Positions 1 through 4,574 of a stretch of DNA of 5,020 nt are shown in pieces. Both the position numbers and the translations under genes were made by a program. This stretch comes from an uncultured Agathobaculum sp. (GTDB lineage Bacteria; Bacillota; Clostridia; Oscillospirales; Butyricicoccaceae), in the NCBI GenBank assembly GCA_944376955.1, contig CALWEB010000168.1, forward strand, positions 1-5,020, given 5' to 3'. Positions within the stretch are counted from its first letter, which is position 1. The number at the start of each line of letters is the position of its first letter. The notes beneath the pieces are model-generated. The model saw nothing but the letters and a program-made list of their open reading frames with translations. It had not been told where the DNA came from and ran no database searches.

Positions 1-306
1 CCAGTCGCGCATCCACTGGCCGTCACCCCAGCCGTATGAGCCAAACAGTGCCACCTTGCGGCCGCCCAGTTTGCCCTCCAACTCGGTGAAGAACGGGTCA
101 AATTCCGCCTCTTCCAACACTTCGGCACCCATCGCCGGGCAGCCCAGTGCCAGCTTGTCGTATTGCGCAGCGTCAGCGGCACTCACCTCCGCCACGTTCC
201 TCAAATCGCACTCCAAGCCGCCCGCACGGAGGCCCTCCGCGATGGCGCTTGCCATCTGCGCGGTGTTGCCGGTCTGGCTCCAGAAAATTACTGCTGCCTT
301 GCTCAT
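1..306 (-). CDS. Flavodoxin (3' end beyond the window)
   Basis: This is a small FMN-binding electron carrier of the cytoplasm, which usually substitutes for ferredoxin when iron is scarce. The 102 visible residues begin MSKAAVIFWSQTGNTAQMA. The SQTGNT loop (residues 10-15) is the flavodoxin phosphate-binding loop after the first beta strand. LGCPAMGAEVLEE (54-66) corresponds to the 50s/60s loop over the flavin ring, and GSYGWGDGQW (89-98) to the 90s loop. The reading frame is open to the window edge, so roughly the last third of a short-chain flavodoxin (about 140 residues) is missing. The ATG at 306 is chosen because an AGGAGG lies at 318-323, 11 nt upstream. The gene follows the DUF3793 gene by 49 bp with no promoter or terminator between them, so co-transcription is inferred. 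It would therefore share the palindrome-covered promoter near 1150. The family call is firm. The electron-transfer partner cannot be told from this sequence. Confidence 0.93.
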   Translation of the reverse strand, partial: MSKAAVIFWSQTGNTAQMASAIAEGLRAGGLECDLRNVAEVSAADAAQYDKLALGCPAMGAEVLEEAEFDPFFTELEGKLGGRKVALFGSYGWGDGQWMRDW

Positions 307-317
307 ATGGATCAAAA

Positions 318-323
318 CCTCCT
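318..323 (-). promoter_or_regulatory. Ribosome binding site of flavodoxin
   Basis: A perfect AGGAGG (minus strand) lies 11 nt before the flavodoxin ATG. The spacing is slightly long, but no other start codon fits better. Confidence 0.8.
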
Positions 324-355
324 AAACATAAATGATGGTGATAAAGAAAAACGCT

Positions 356-919
356 TTATGCCGCAGCGAATACTTCCAGCAAGGTTTCCCCCTGCTCAAT
401 GCGTGTTTTCACCGCATGGCATACCCGCGATAAGCGGTCAAACAAACGGGACGCAGCTTCTGCATCGCCGTAGACCTTCCAATAGCCGCACAGCTTGCAG
501 CCGCGGCCCTCATAACGGATAAAGCCGATCACATCCTCAATCGGATAGCCCAGAAACAGCCCGATTTCATGTGGAAAGCTCGGCTGTGCGGCAATCCGCC
601 GCCGCAAACCATCCAGCAGCGCTTCCAGCGGCGCGCCGGGCGGATAGCCGAACTTCACCAACACCCGCTGTACCCGCGCATCCGACAGGCGGCGTTCCAG
701 CTGCCCCTGATGATAGACCAGCAGCAAAAACCGTCCGCGACACGCACAGAGGATTTCAAACCGGATGCCGCGCCGATCAAATGCGTCCTGATAGGCACGC
801 AGCCGCTGCGGTAAGTCAGGATACTGCGTGCGGTCGCAGGATGCCAGGCTTGCAGGCTTGATCCCGGCCAGCGTCGGCGAACAATACGCCGCCAACAGAC
901 GATCCAGCTGATGATTCAT
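356..919 (-). CDS. DUF3793 family protein
   Basis: This is a 187-residue protein of the DUF3793 family, whose biochemical function is unknown. Family hallmarks visible are CSPTLAGIKPASL (residues 13-25), a hydrophobic strand FLLLVYH (64-70), FPHEIGLFLGYPIEDVIGF (115-133) and GYWKVYGD (145-152). It has seven cysteines, including a CAC pair (58-60) and CKLC (141-144). No signal peptide or membrane segment is seen, so it is probably cytoplasmic. The frame is open upstream to a GTG at 1075, but the ATG at 919 is chosen: it gives the normal family length, places the conserved CSPTLAGIKP near the N-terminus, and is preceded by an AAGGGG about 9 nt upstream. The extra 52 residues are low-complexity and resemble leader RNA. 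From memory, DUF3793 genes often sit next to flavodoxin or Feo iron-transport genes in Clostridia. Here the partner is flavodoxin, which supports a role in the response to iron or redox state. That role is inference. Confidence 0.88.
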   Translation of the reverse strand: MNHQLDRLLAAYCSPTLAGIKPASLASCDRTQYPDLPQRLRAYQDAFDRRGIRFEILCACRGRFLLLVYHQGQLERRLSDARVQRVLVKFGYPPGAPLEALLDGLRRRIAAQPSFPHEIGLFLGYPIEDVIGFIRYEGRGCKLCGYWKVYGDAEAASRLFDRLSRVCHAVKTRIEQGETLLEVFAAA

Positions 920-971
920 GTGCAAACGCCCCTTCCGTTCTCCCCTGCCCGGCATCGTCCCGGACCCGTCA

Positions 972-1003
972 GACGCAGCCGCGGTTAGCCATACGGCTGC
1001 GTC
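972..1003 (-). other. Perfect 10-bp stem-loop in the DUF3793 leader
   Basis: Arms GACGCAGCCG (972-981) and CGGCTGCGTC (994-1003) are exactly complementary around a 12-nt loop. On the transcript no U-run follows, so it is not a canonical terminator. The loop contains GGTTAGCC, which echoes the operator half-site upstream. It lies about 50 nt before the start codon and could affect translation or mRNA stability. Confidence 0.6.
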
Positions 1004-1064
1004 CGCCATCGGGCCGTTGTGTTCGGATGATGCGCAAAATGCAGAGGAAGCTGTATATGTGTGT

Positions 1065-1100
1065 ACCGGAACCACCCCGTTCCGCGCAGGCGGTTCCAGT
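1065..1100 (-). other. 12-bp stem-loop near the 5' end of the DUF3793 leader
   Basis: On the transcript, ACTGGAACCGCC pairs with GGTGGTTCCGGT over 12 bp (10 Watson-Crick, 2 G-U) around a 12-nt loop. It begins about 30 nt after the predicted transcription start. No U-tract follows. It may be a stability element or part of a larger fold. Confidence 0.5.
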
Positions 1101-1114
1101 CGTTCGGTCTTTCA

Positions 1115-1130
1115 GTAAGCCTCGGCTAAC
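1115..1130. promoter_or_regulatory. Putative metalloregulator operator, downstream copy
   Basis: GTAAGC-CTCG-GCTAAC is a 6-4-6 inverted repeat with one mismatch to the copy at 1141-1156. Its centre is 26 bp from that copy, and it lies just downstream of the predicted transcription start, a typical repressor position. The half-site GGTTAGC resembles part of the DtxR/IdeR consensus, but the arm spacing differs from that consensus, so the regulator is not certain. Confidence 0.55.
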
Positions 1131-1138
1131 CTGTGTAT

Positions 1139-1167
1139 AAGTTAGCATACGCTAACCAAAATGTCAA
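1139..1167 (-). promoter_or_regulatory. Sigma-A promoter of DUF3793-flavodoxin unit
   Basis: On the minus strand, a perfect TTGACA (-35, at 1162-1167) is followed after 17 bp by TAACTT (-10, at 1139-1144). The weak -10 is helped by an extended TGC element. Upstream, A6T6 (1178-1189) resembles an UP element or curved DNA. A weak -10 embedded in a palindrome beside a perfect -35 fits a tightly repressed, inducible promoter. Confidence 0.7.
1141..1156. promoter_or_regulatory. Putative metalloregulator operator, promoter copy
   Basis: GTTAGC-ATAC-GCTAAC is a perfect 6-bp inverted repeat with a 4-nt centre. It covers the -10 element and part of the spacer of the promoter for the DUF3793-flavodoxin unit, so a bound protein would block RNA polymerase. 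With the flavodoxin downstream, iron-dependent repression by a DtxR/IdeR-like protein is the leading inference. No Fur box is seen. Confidence 0.65.
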
Positions 1168-1204
1168 GCATTTTCCCAAAAAATTTTTTCACCGCCCCAA
1201 GCAC

Positions 1205-1235
1205 AAAAAAACCGGCTGCATCAGCCGGTTTTTTT
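1205..1235 (-). terminator. Intrinsic terminator after the nitroreductase gene
   Basis: ACCGGCTG (1211-1218) and CAGCCGGT (1222-1229) form a GC-rich 8-bp stem with a 3-nt loop, flanked by A6 on one side and a run of seven T on the other. It works as a terminator in either direction. It lies 23 bp past the nitroreductase stop and separates that gene from the promoter of the DUF3793 unit. Confidence 0.92.
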
Positions 1236-1257
1236 CGTCGAATCTTCGTGTGACTAC

Positions 1258-1800
1258 TTACAGAAAGCGCAATAAGGTGTCCACATCCTTGCGCTTGGGG
1301 CAGACCGGCTGTTCGGCGGGATAGCCGATGGCGATGAGCGCAGCAACCGTCTGCTCTGCGGGCAGGTCGATCGCTTCGCGCACTTTGTTTTCGTCAAAGA
1401 CACCCATGATGACCGTACCCAGACCGAGCGCATGCGCGGCAAGGCAGAAGGTCTGCGCGGCAACGCCTGCATCGAACGACTGCCAGTGCGTACCCTTGGA
1501 GGTCGAGAACGATCCGTCCCGCTCGTAGCCTGAGCGGCCGGTGATCGCGGTGACGACAACCAGCGCAGGCGCGTGCGACGCGGTTTTCTGGTTGAACGCG
1601 AAATCCATCATGCACTCGTCCGCCAGAAACTGCTTTTTCGCCGGGTCGGTGACCACCGTATAGCGGGCAACCTGCGTATTTTTCCAGCTCGGCGCATAGG
1701 CCGCTGCGGCGACCACCTGCTCAAGCAGCGCCCGATCCACCGGCTGCTCGGTGAATTTCCGCACGCTGCGGCGCGTTTTGATACATTCCAATGCTTCCAT
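1258..1800 (-). CDS. Nitroreductase family protein
   Basis: This is a predicted FMN-dependent NAD(P)H oxidoreductase of the nitroreductase superfamily, 180 residues, cytoplasmic and probably a homodimer. Visible family features: TRRSVRKF (residues 9-16) at the end of the first helix, whose arginines and serine bind FMN phosphate; SWKN (38-41) in the position of the usual S-x-x-N motif; GLGTVIMG (126-133), the family's glycine-rich flavin-contacting segment; and IGYP (158-161), the conserved late motif. KRKDVD (169-174) gives the usual basic tail. Length is normal for the short single-domain group. The ATG at 1800 has an AAGGAG (1809-1814) 8 nt upstream. It has its own promoter (1833-1861) and its own terminator, so it is probably monocistronic, although read-through from yjbQ is possible. 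The substrate (nitro compound, quinone or flavin) cannot be predicted from the sequence. Confidence 0.92.
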   Translation of the reverse strand: MEALECIKTRRSVRKFTEQPVDRALLEQVVAAAAYAPSWKNTQVARYTVVTDPAKKQFLADECMMDFAFNQKTASHAPALVVVTAITGRSGYERDGSFSTSKGTHWQSFDAGVAAQTFCLAAHALGLGTVIMGVFDENKVREAIDLPAEQTVAALIAIGYPAEQPVCPKRKDVDTLLRFL

Positions 1801-1832
1801 ATGCGAGGCTCCTTTGCCATTGGATTTCTTTT

Positions 1833-1861
1833 ATTGTAGCAAAAGCGCACCACATATGCAA
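1833..1861 (-). promoter_or_regulatory. Promoter of the nitroreductase gene
   Basis: On the minus strand TACAAT (-10, at 1833-1838) carries an extended TGC and lies 17 bp from a weak -35 TTGCAT (1856-1861). AT-rich DNA with phased A-tracts lies immediately upstream and may compensate for the poor -35. Confidence 0.65.
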
Positions 1862-1892
1862 CCAAATATTACAAAAATATCACCAAAATATA
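1861..1892. repeat. Three helically phased A-tract repeats
   Basis: Three imperfect tandem units, ACCAAATATT, ACAAAAATATC and ACCAAAATATA, follow each other with a period of 10-11 bp. Their A-runs are centred about one helical turn apart, which is expected to bend DNA. They lie directly upstream of the nitroreductase -35, where an UP element or a regulator site would be. Confidence 0.5.
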
Positions 1893-1896
1893 CCCA

Positions 1897-2304
1897 TCAC
1901 CTGCCGCCGTCTTCCAGCACCTTGATGAGGTACCGGCGCGTGCGCGGGCCGTCGAACTCGCAAAAGTAAACACCCTGCCAAGTGCCGAGCAGCGGGCGGC
2001 CGTCCTCGATCAGCACGGTCTGGCTGGCGCCGACGCAGCTGGACTTGAGATGCGCGGCCGAGTTGCCCTCAGCGTGGCGGAACTGCGGCCGGTCGGGGAA
2101 CGCCGCGGCCAAGCCGAGCAGCAGGTCATGCTGCACGTCCGGGTCGGCGTTTTCGTTGATCGTGATGCCCGCGGTTGTGTGCAGGCAGCAGATGACCGCG
2201 ATGCCGCTCTGCACCCCGCTTTCATGGATGGCCTCTCGCAGGCTGGCGGTGATGTTATACATGCCCTCACGGTCGGTATGCAGGGTGTATTCCTTGGTTT
2301 TCAT
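1897..2304 (-). CDS. yjbQ: YjbQ/UPF0047 family protein (putative secondary thiamine-phosphate synthase)
   Basis: This is a 135-residue protein of the widespread YjbQ (UPF0047) family. The family carries the name secondary thiamine-phosphate synthase because a member rescues thiamine synthesis when overproduced. Its true physiological role is unsettled. Signature segments are all present: LHTTAGITINENADPDV (residues 41-57), HAEGNSAAHLK (77-87) and GTWQGVYFCEFDGPR (107-121). The conserved His, Glu and Asp residues in these segments form the presumed metal or active site. Two in-frame ATGs exist. The one at 2310 overlaps the upstream stop but lies only 3 nt from the AGGAG (2314-2318). The ATG at 2304 lies 9 nt from it and is preferred. 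Either way the gene is translationally coupled to the HD-domain gene. No thiamine gene lies nearby, so the operon context does not support the thiamine name. Confidence 0.9.
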   Translation of the reverse strand: MKTKEYTLHTDREGMYNITASLREAIHESGVQSGIAVICCLHTTAGITINENADPDVQHDLLLGLAAAFPDRPQFRHAEGNSAAHLKSSCVGASQTVLIEDGRPLLGTWQGVYFCEFDGPRTRRYLIKVLEDGGR

Positions 2305-2306
2305 GC

Positions 2307-2876
2307 TCATTCACTCCTGTTTTCGTGCAGATAGGTCGCCTCTAAATCGGATAGGTGCAGCTTGACCGCAAGCGGATATTTTTCAAACGCGTGCGCGAGC
2401 GCAAAGCTGCCGCTGCGCACCGAGTCGTCAAACCCACCCATATGCCAGCGGATTGCCATGGCTTCCTCGGTTTTCAGCCGCATAAACCGCTCGATCAGAT
2501 AGACAGACTTTTCGCCGTGGCCGTAAGGGAACTGGTCGTCGATCGCGTAAACCGGCACTTTTTCCCACTCACCGCGGTCGTTTTTGCGGTTGCGCAGCTC
2601 GGTTTTATAAAATCCCGCCTTGCACAAATCGTGCAGGAGGGAAGCAATCGTGAAACTCTCGAGATCATCCGTCTCCGGATTATAGTGCTTGGAAATCAGC
2701 ACATTGTAGACGTTCAGCGAATGGTCGAGCAGGCCGCCCTCATATGCCGCATGGAAGCGCGTGGACGCGGGCGCGGTGAAAAAGTCGGTCGTTTCCATCC
2801 ACGAAAGCAGTTTATCCGCGCCCGGCCGGTGGACATTCTTGTGAAACGTTTCGATAAACAGTTCTTTATTGGTCAT
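2307..2876 (-). CDS. Stand-alone HD-domain phosphohydrolase
   Basis: This is a 189-residue HD-superfamily protein, a probable metal-dependent phosphohydrolase with unknown substrate. The metal ligands can be traced: H52 in GLLDHSLNVY, the H82-D83 doublet in SLLHDLCKAGFY, then candidate H120 (YGHGEKS), H145 (IRWHMGG) and D177 (HLSDLEA). No partner domain, signal peptide or membrane segment is visible. The frame extends 26 residues upstream, but the ATG at 2876 has a GGAGG (2883-2887) 6 nt away and the extension overlaps the upstream CCA gene, so the shorter form is chosen. The gene starts inside the last 11 bp of the CCA gene and abuts yjbQ, so it is in the same operon and probably translationally coupled. 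Proteins of this shape are often annotated only as hydrolase. A nucleotide or RNA-related substrate would fit the neighbour but is inference. Confidence 0.87.
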   Translation of the reverse strand: MTNKELFIETFHKNVHRPGADKLLSWMETTDFFTAPASTRFHAAYEGGLLDHSLNVYNVLISKHYNPETDDLESFTIASLLHDLCKAGFYKTELRNRKNDRGEWEKVPVYAIDDQFPYGHGEKSVYLIERFMRLKTEEAMAIRWHMGGFDDSVRSGSFALAHAFEKYPLAVKLHLSDLEATYLHENRSE

Positions 2877-4203
2877 ATGGTTCCTCCATTCGGGCGCGTG
2901 CATCGGCCAAAAGTGCCGACCGCGTGTTGTCCAGCGCACCGTCCACCACCGCATCCAGCAGCGCGTGCAGCATCTCCCCGACTGCGGGGCCGTGCAGACC
3001 CAGCGCAGTCATATCATTTCCGTCCACGGCCAGCTGCCGCAGCGACAGGCAGGCGTCCTGCGCCAGCACATGGTTCAGCCGCCGCTCGGTTTCGAACAGC
3101 TCCGCCACGTTGTCCGGGTGCGTCCCCTGCCCGACCGCGTCGCCCTTTTTGATCGCGAGCAGGTCGCGGAAACGAGCTTCCCCGATCTGTACCAGCCGGC
3201 GGCGCACCAGCTTATCGCTGTCACCCAGCGGACGGTCGTGCTGCTCGACCAGCAGCAGGATGCGCTCAGTCTGTTCGCCCGAAAAGCGCAGGCGGCGCGT
3301 GAGTTGTTCCGCGATCTCGCGGCTGACCTGCGGGTGGCCGTAAAAATGGCCGACACCGTTCTCGTCCACGGTTTTGCAGGCAGGCTTGCCGCAATCGTGC
3401 AGCAGCATCGCCCAACGCAAGCCGGGCTCGGCGGGCACCTGTCCGACCGCACGGGCGCTGTGCTCCCATACAGTATACAAGTGGTGCGGATTTTGCTGCT
3501 CGCAGCCCACCATCGGGATCAGCTCGGGCAGTGCCGCGATAATGATATCCGAATAGGCCATCAGCGCACGCTGCGCAAACCGCCCGCACAGCATCCCGGT
3601 CAATTCTTCACGCACGCGCTCCGCCGCGACCGAAACCAGCCGCCCGACCTGCCGCCGCATCGCCGCGGCGGTTTCCGGCTCAATGGCAAAGCCCAACTGC
3701 GAGGCAAAACGCACCCCGCGCAGAATGCGCAGCGCGTCCTCGGTGAAGCGTGCGTCTGGGTCGCCCACTGCGCGCAGCACGCCGTTTTGCAGGTCATCCT
3801 GCCCGCCGAACGGGTCGCACAGGCCACGTTCCGGGTGCCACGCCATCGCGCCCACCGTGAAATCCCGCCGGGCAAGGTCGGCCGTCACATCGGTGACAAA
3901 GCGCACCCCGTCCGGGTGCCGCCCGTCGGTATAACCACAGTCCATGCGGAACGAGGTGATCTCCAGCGGGCCGCCGCCCGTCAGTACCGTCAGCGTGCCA
4001 TGCTTGAGCCCGGTTTCCAGCACCCGCTCGCCCGCGAACACCGCTTGCATCTGGTCCGGTTTGGCTGCGGTGCATAAATCCCAGTCGTGCGGTTCGGCGC
4101 CGCGCAGACTATCCCGCACGCATCCACCGACCGCCCATGTCTCATACCCCGCCGCCTCCAGCTGCGCAATCGCACGCGCGGCGTGTGTGGGCAGGGTGAT
4201 CAT
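2866..4203 (-). CDS. cca: CCA tRNA nucleotidyltransferase with HD domain
   Basis: This is a class II tRNA nucleotidyltransferase (445 residues) that adds or repairs the 3'-terminal CCA of tRNA from CTP and ATP without a template. The N-terminal head shows AVGGCVRDSL (residues 24-33), the catalytic carboxylates in HDWDL (D40 and D42), RRDFTVGAMA (112-121), and FTEDALRILRGVRFASQLGF (153-172), which holds the EDxxR nucleotide-selecting motif. A second domain has HD-type residues: H248 (VWEHSARAV) and H269-D270 (LLHDCGKP), with H286 and H290 following. The C-terminal region (about 385-428) matches the usual tail, with DMTALGLHGPAVGEML. Length is typical of the HD-containing bacterial type. The ATG at 4203 overlaps the DUF896 stop (ATGA), with an AAGGA 7 nt upstream. 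Poly(A) polymerases share the fold, but EDxxR and overall architecture favour CCA addition. The HD part may act as a 2',3'-phosphodiesterase or phosphatase, as known for some relatives. Confidence 0.94.
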   Translation of the reverse strand: MITLPTHAARAIAQLEAAGYETWAVGGCVRDSLRGAEPHDWDLCTAAKPDQMQAVFAGERVLETGLKHGTLTVLTGGGPLEITSFRMDCGYTDGRHPDGVRFVTDVTADLARRDFTVGAMAWHPERGLCDPFGGQDDLQNGVLRAVGDPDARFTEDALRILRGVRFASQLGFAIEPETAAAMRRQVGRLVSVAAERVREELTGMLCGRFAQRALMAYSDIIIAALPELIPMVGCEQQNPHHLYTVWEHSARAVGQVPAEPGLRWAMLLHDCGKPACKTVDENGVGHFYGHPQVSREIAEQLTRRLRFSGEQTERILLLVEQHDRPLGDSDKLVRRRLVQIGEARFRDLLAIKKGDAVGQGTHPDNVAELFETERRLNHVLAQDACLSLRQLAVDGNDMTALGLHGPAVGEMLHALLDAVVDGALDNTRSALLADARARMEEPYDQ

Positions 4204-4412
4204 GAGCCCTTCCTTTTCTGCCGCAGCTTATAGGATGTGCCATCCGGATTGAGCACCACGGTGTTGTCCAGCTGTGCTTTCAGACTGCTGCGGAACCCCG
4301 CAACATACTCTGCACGCAGCGTTTGCTGCTCGGCCTTTTCTTCGTCGGTCAAGCCTTCTGTTTTTGCTTTTTTCGCCAGCGCATTGATGCGCGCAATCTT
4401 TTCATCGGTCAT
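4200..4412 (-). CDS. DUF896/UPF0291 family small protein (YnzC-like)
   Basis: This is a 70-residue charged cytoplasmic protein of the UPF0291/DUF896 family, found mainly in Firmicutes and of unknown function. Family pattern visible: RINALAKKAKTEGLTDEEKA (residues 8-27), then EQQTLRAEYVAGFRSSLKAQ (28-47), predicted as a helical hairpin. The C-terminal tail (51-70) is basic and probably flexible. The ATG at 4412 has a GGAGGA (4421-4426) 8 nt upstream, preceded by a good promoter, so it is the first gene of the operon. Its stop overlaps the start of the CCA gene by the ATGA arrangement, so the two are translationally coupled. In Bacillus the relative YnzC lies in the yneA SOS region, but here there are no SOS-type neighbours. 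Confidence 0.9.
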   Translation of the reverse strand: MTDEKIARINALAKKAKTEGLTDEEKAEQQTLRAEYVAGFRSSLKAQLDNTVVLNPDGTSYKLRQKRKGS

Positions 4413-4447
4413 CGCCGTATTCCTCCGTCGGATTTTGGTATGTCCTT

Positions 4448-4476
4448 ATTATAGCAAACCGCGCGCGCAAAGTCGA
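4448..4476 (-). promoter_or_regulatory. Promoter of the DUF896-cca-HD-yjbQ operon
   Basis: On the minus strand a perfect TATAAT (-10, at 4448-4453) with an extended TGC lies 17 bp from TCGACT (-35, at 4471-4476, 4 of 6 matches). The expected transcript starts near 4441 and carries the GGAGGA site of the DUF896 gene. This is the strongest -10 in the window, fitting constitutive housekeeping expression. Confidence 0.8.
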
Positions 4477-4482
4477 GCGCGG
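4459..4482. repeat. GC-rich inverted repeat at the operon promoter
   Basis: CCGCGC (4459-4464) and GCGCGG (4477-4482) are inverted around a 12-nt centre that includes the -35 of the DUF896 promoter. It might be an operator, but short GC arms arise easily in this base composition. Confidence 0.25.
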
Positions 4483-4506
4483 GATGTCGTCTGCTCTGCA
4501 ATTACC

Positions 4507-4535
4507 TTGACCGGGTTTTCTCCGCGTGATACAAT
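4507..4535 (+). promoter_or_regulatory. Promoter of metY
   Basis: TTGACC (-35, at 4507-4512) and TACAAT (-10, at 4530-4535) are separated by 17 bp, with an extended TGA before the -10. The predicted start near 4542 leaves a leader of only about 33 nt, too short for a SAM riboswitch or T-box. The promoter is back-to-back with that of the DUF896 operon, with 30 bp between the two -35 elements. Confidence 0.8.
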
Positions 4536-4574
4536 GTTTTTGTGTCAACCCATCCCTGTAAAGGAGTTTGAAAT

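Larger units (their letters stand above)
920..1132 (-). other. Long structured 5' leader of the DUF3793-flavodoxin transcript
   Basis: From the predicted transcription start (about 1132) to the DUF3793 ATG there are roughly 210 nt without a convincing gene. The leader holds two clear stem-loops. One is at 1065-1100, with 12-bp arms that include two G-U pairs. The other is at 972-1003, with perfect 10-bp arms. Neither is followed by a U-tract, so neither is a simple intrinsic terminator. I recognise no known riboswitch class. The frame of the downstream gene stays open through most of the leader, but it has no good ribosome site and no recognisable protein motif. Confidence 0.5.

Noticed and set aside
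972..1003. Leader hairpin as an intrinsic terminator
   Set aside because: No U-tract follows the stem on either strand.
920..1075. N-terminal extension of the DUF3793 protein by 52 residues from a GTG
   Set aside because: It has no ribosome site and a low-complexity composition, it contains strong hairpins, and the ATG at 919 gives the normal family length.
1115..1156. A classical Fur box or a canonical DtxR box
   Set aside because: The palindromes lack the Fur 7-1-7 GATAAT pattern, and the arm spacing does not match the 19-bp DtxR consensus, so only a DtxR-like or unknown metalloregulator is proposed.
2307..2876. HD-domain protein as part of a defence system
   Set aside because: No nuclease, cyclase, toxin or mobile-element neighbour is present; the neighbours are housekeeping genes.
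304..2879. CATATG at the starts of three genes (304, 1798, 2874), as if cloned
   Set aside because: AT-rich bases before ATG are common in this kind of genome, and the surrounding ribosome sites and spacings differ, so it is taken as coincidence.
2877..2954. 26-residue N-terminal extension of the HD-domain protein
   Set aside because: It would overlap cca much further, whereas the ATG at 2876 has a well-spaced GGAGG.
2355..3152. A 265-codon plus-strand open frame across the HD and cca genes
   Set aside because: It is a shadow of two well-supported minus-strand genes. Its C-terminal half is low-complexity Pro/Ala/Arg, and it has no convincing ribosome site.
2869..4077. A 402-codon open frame on the plus strand, antisense to cca
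   Set aside because: It has no recognisable motif, is rich in Arg, His, Gln and Pro as expected of a GC-rich antisense frame, and lies opposite a gene with every CCA-enzyme motif intact.
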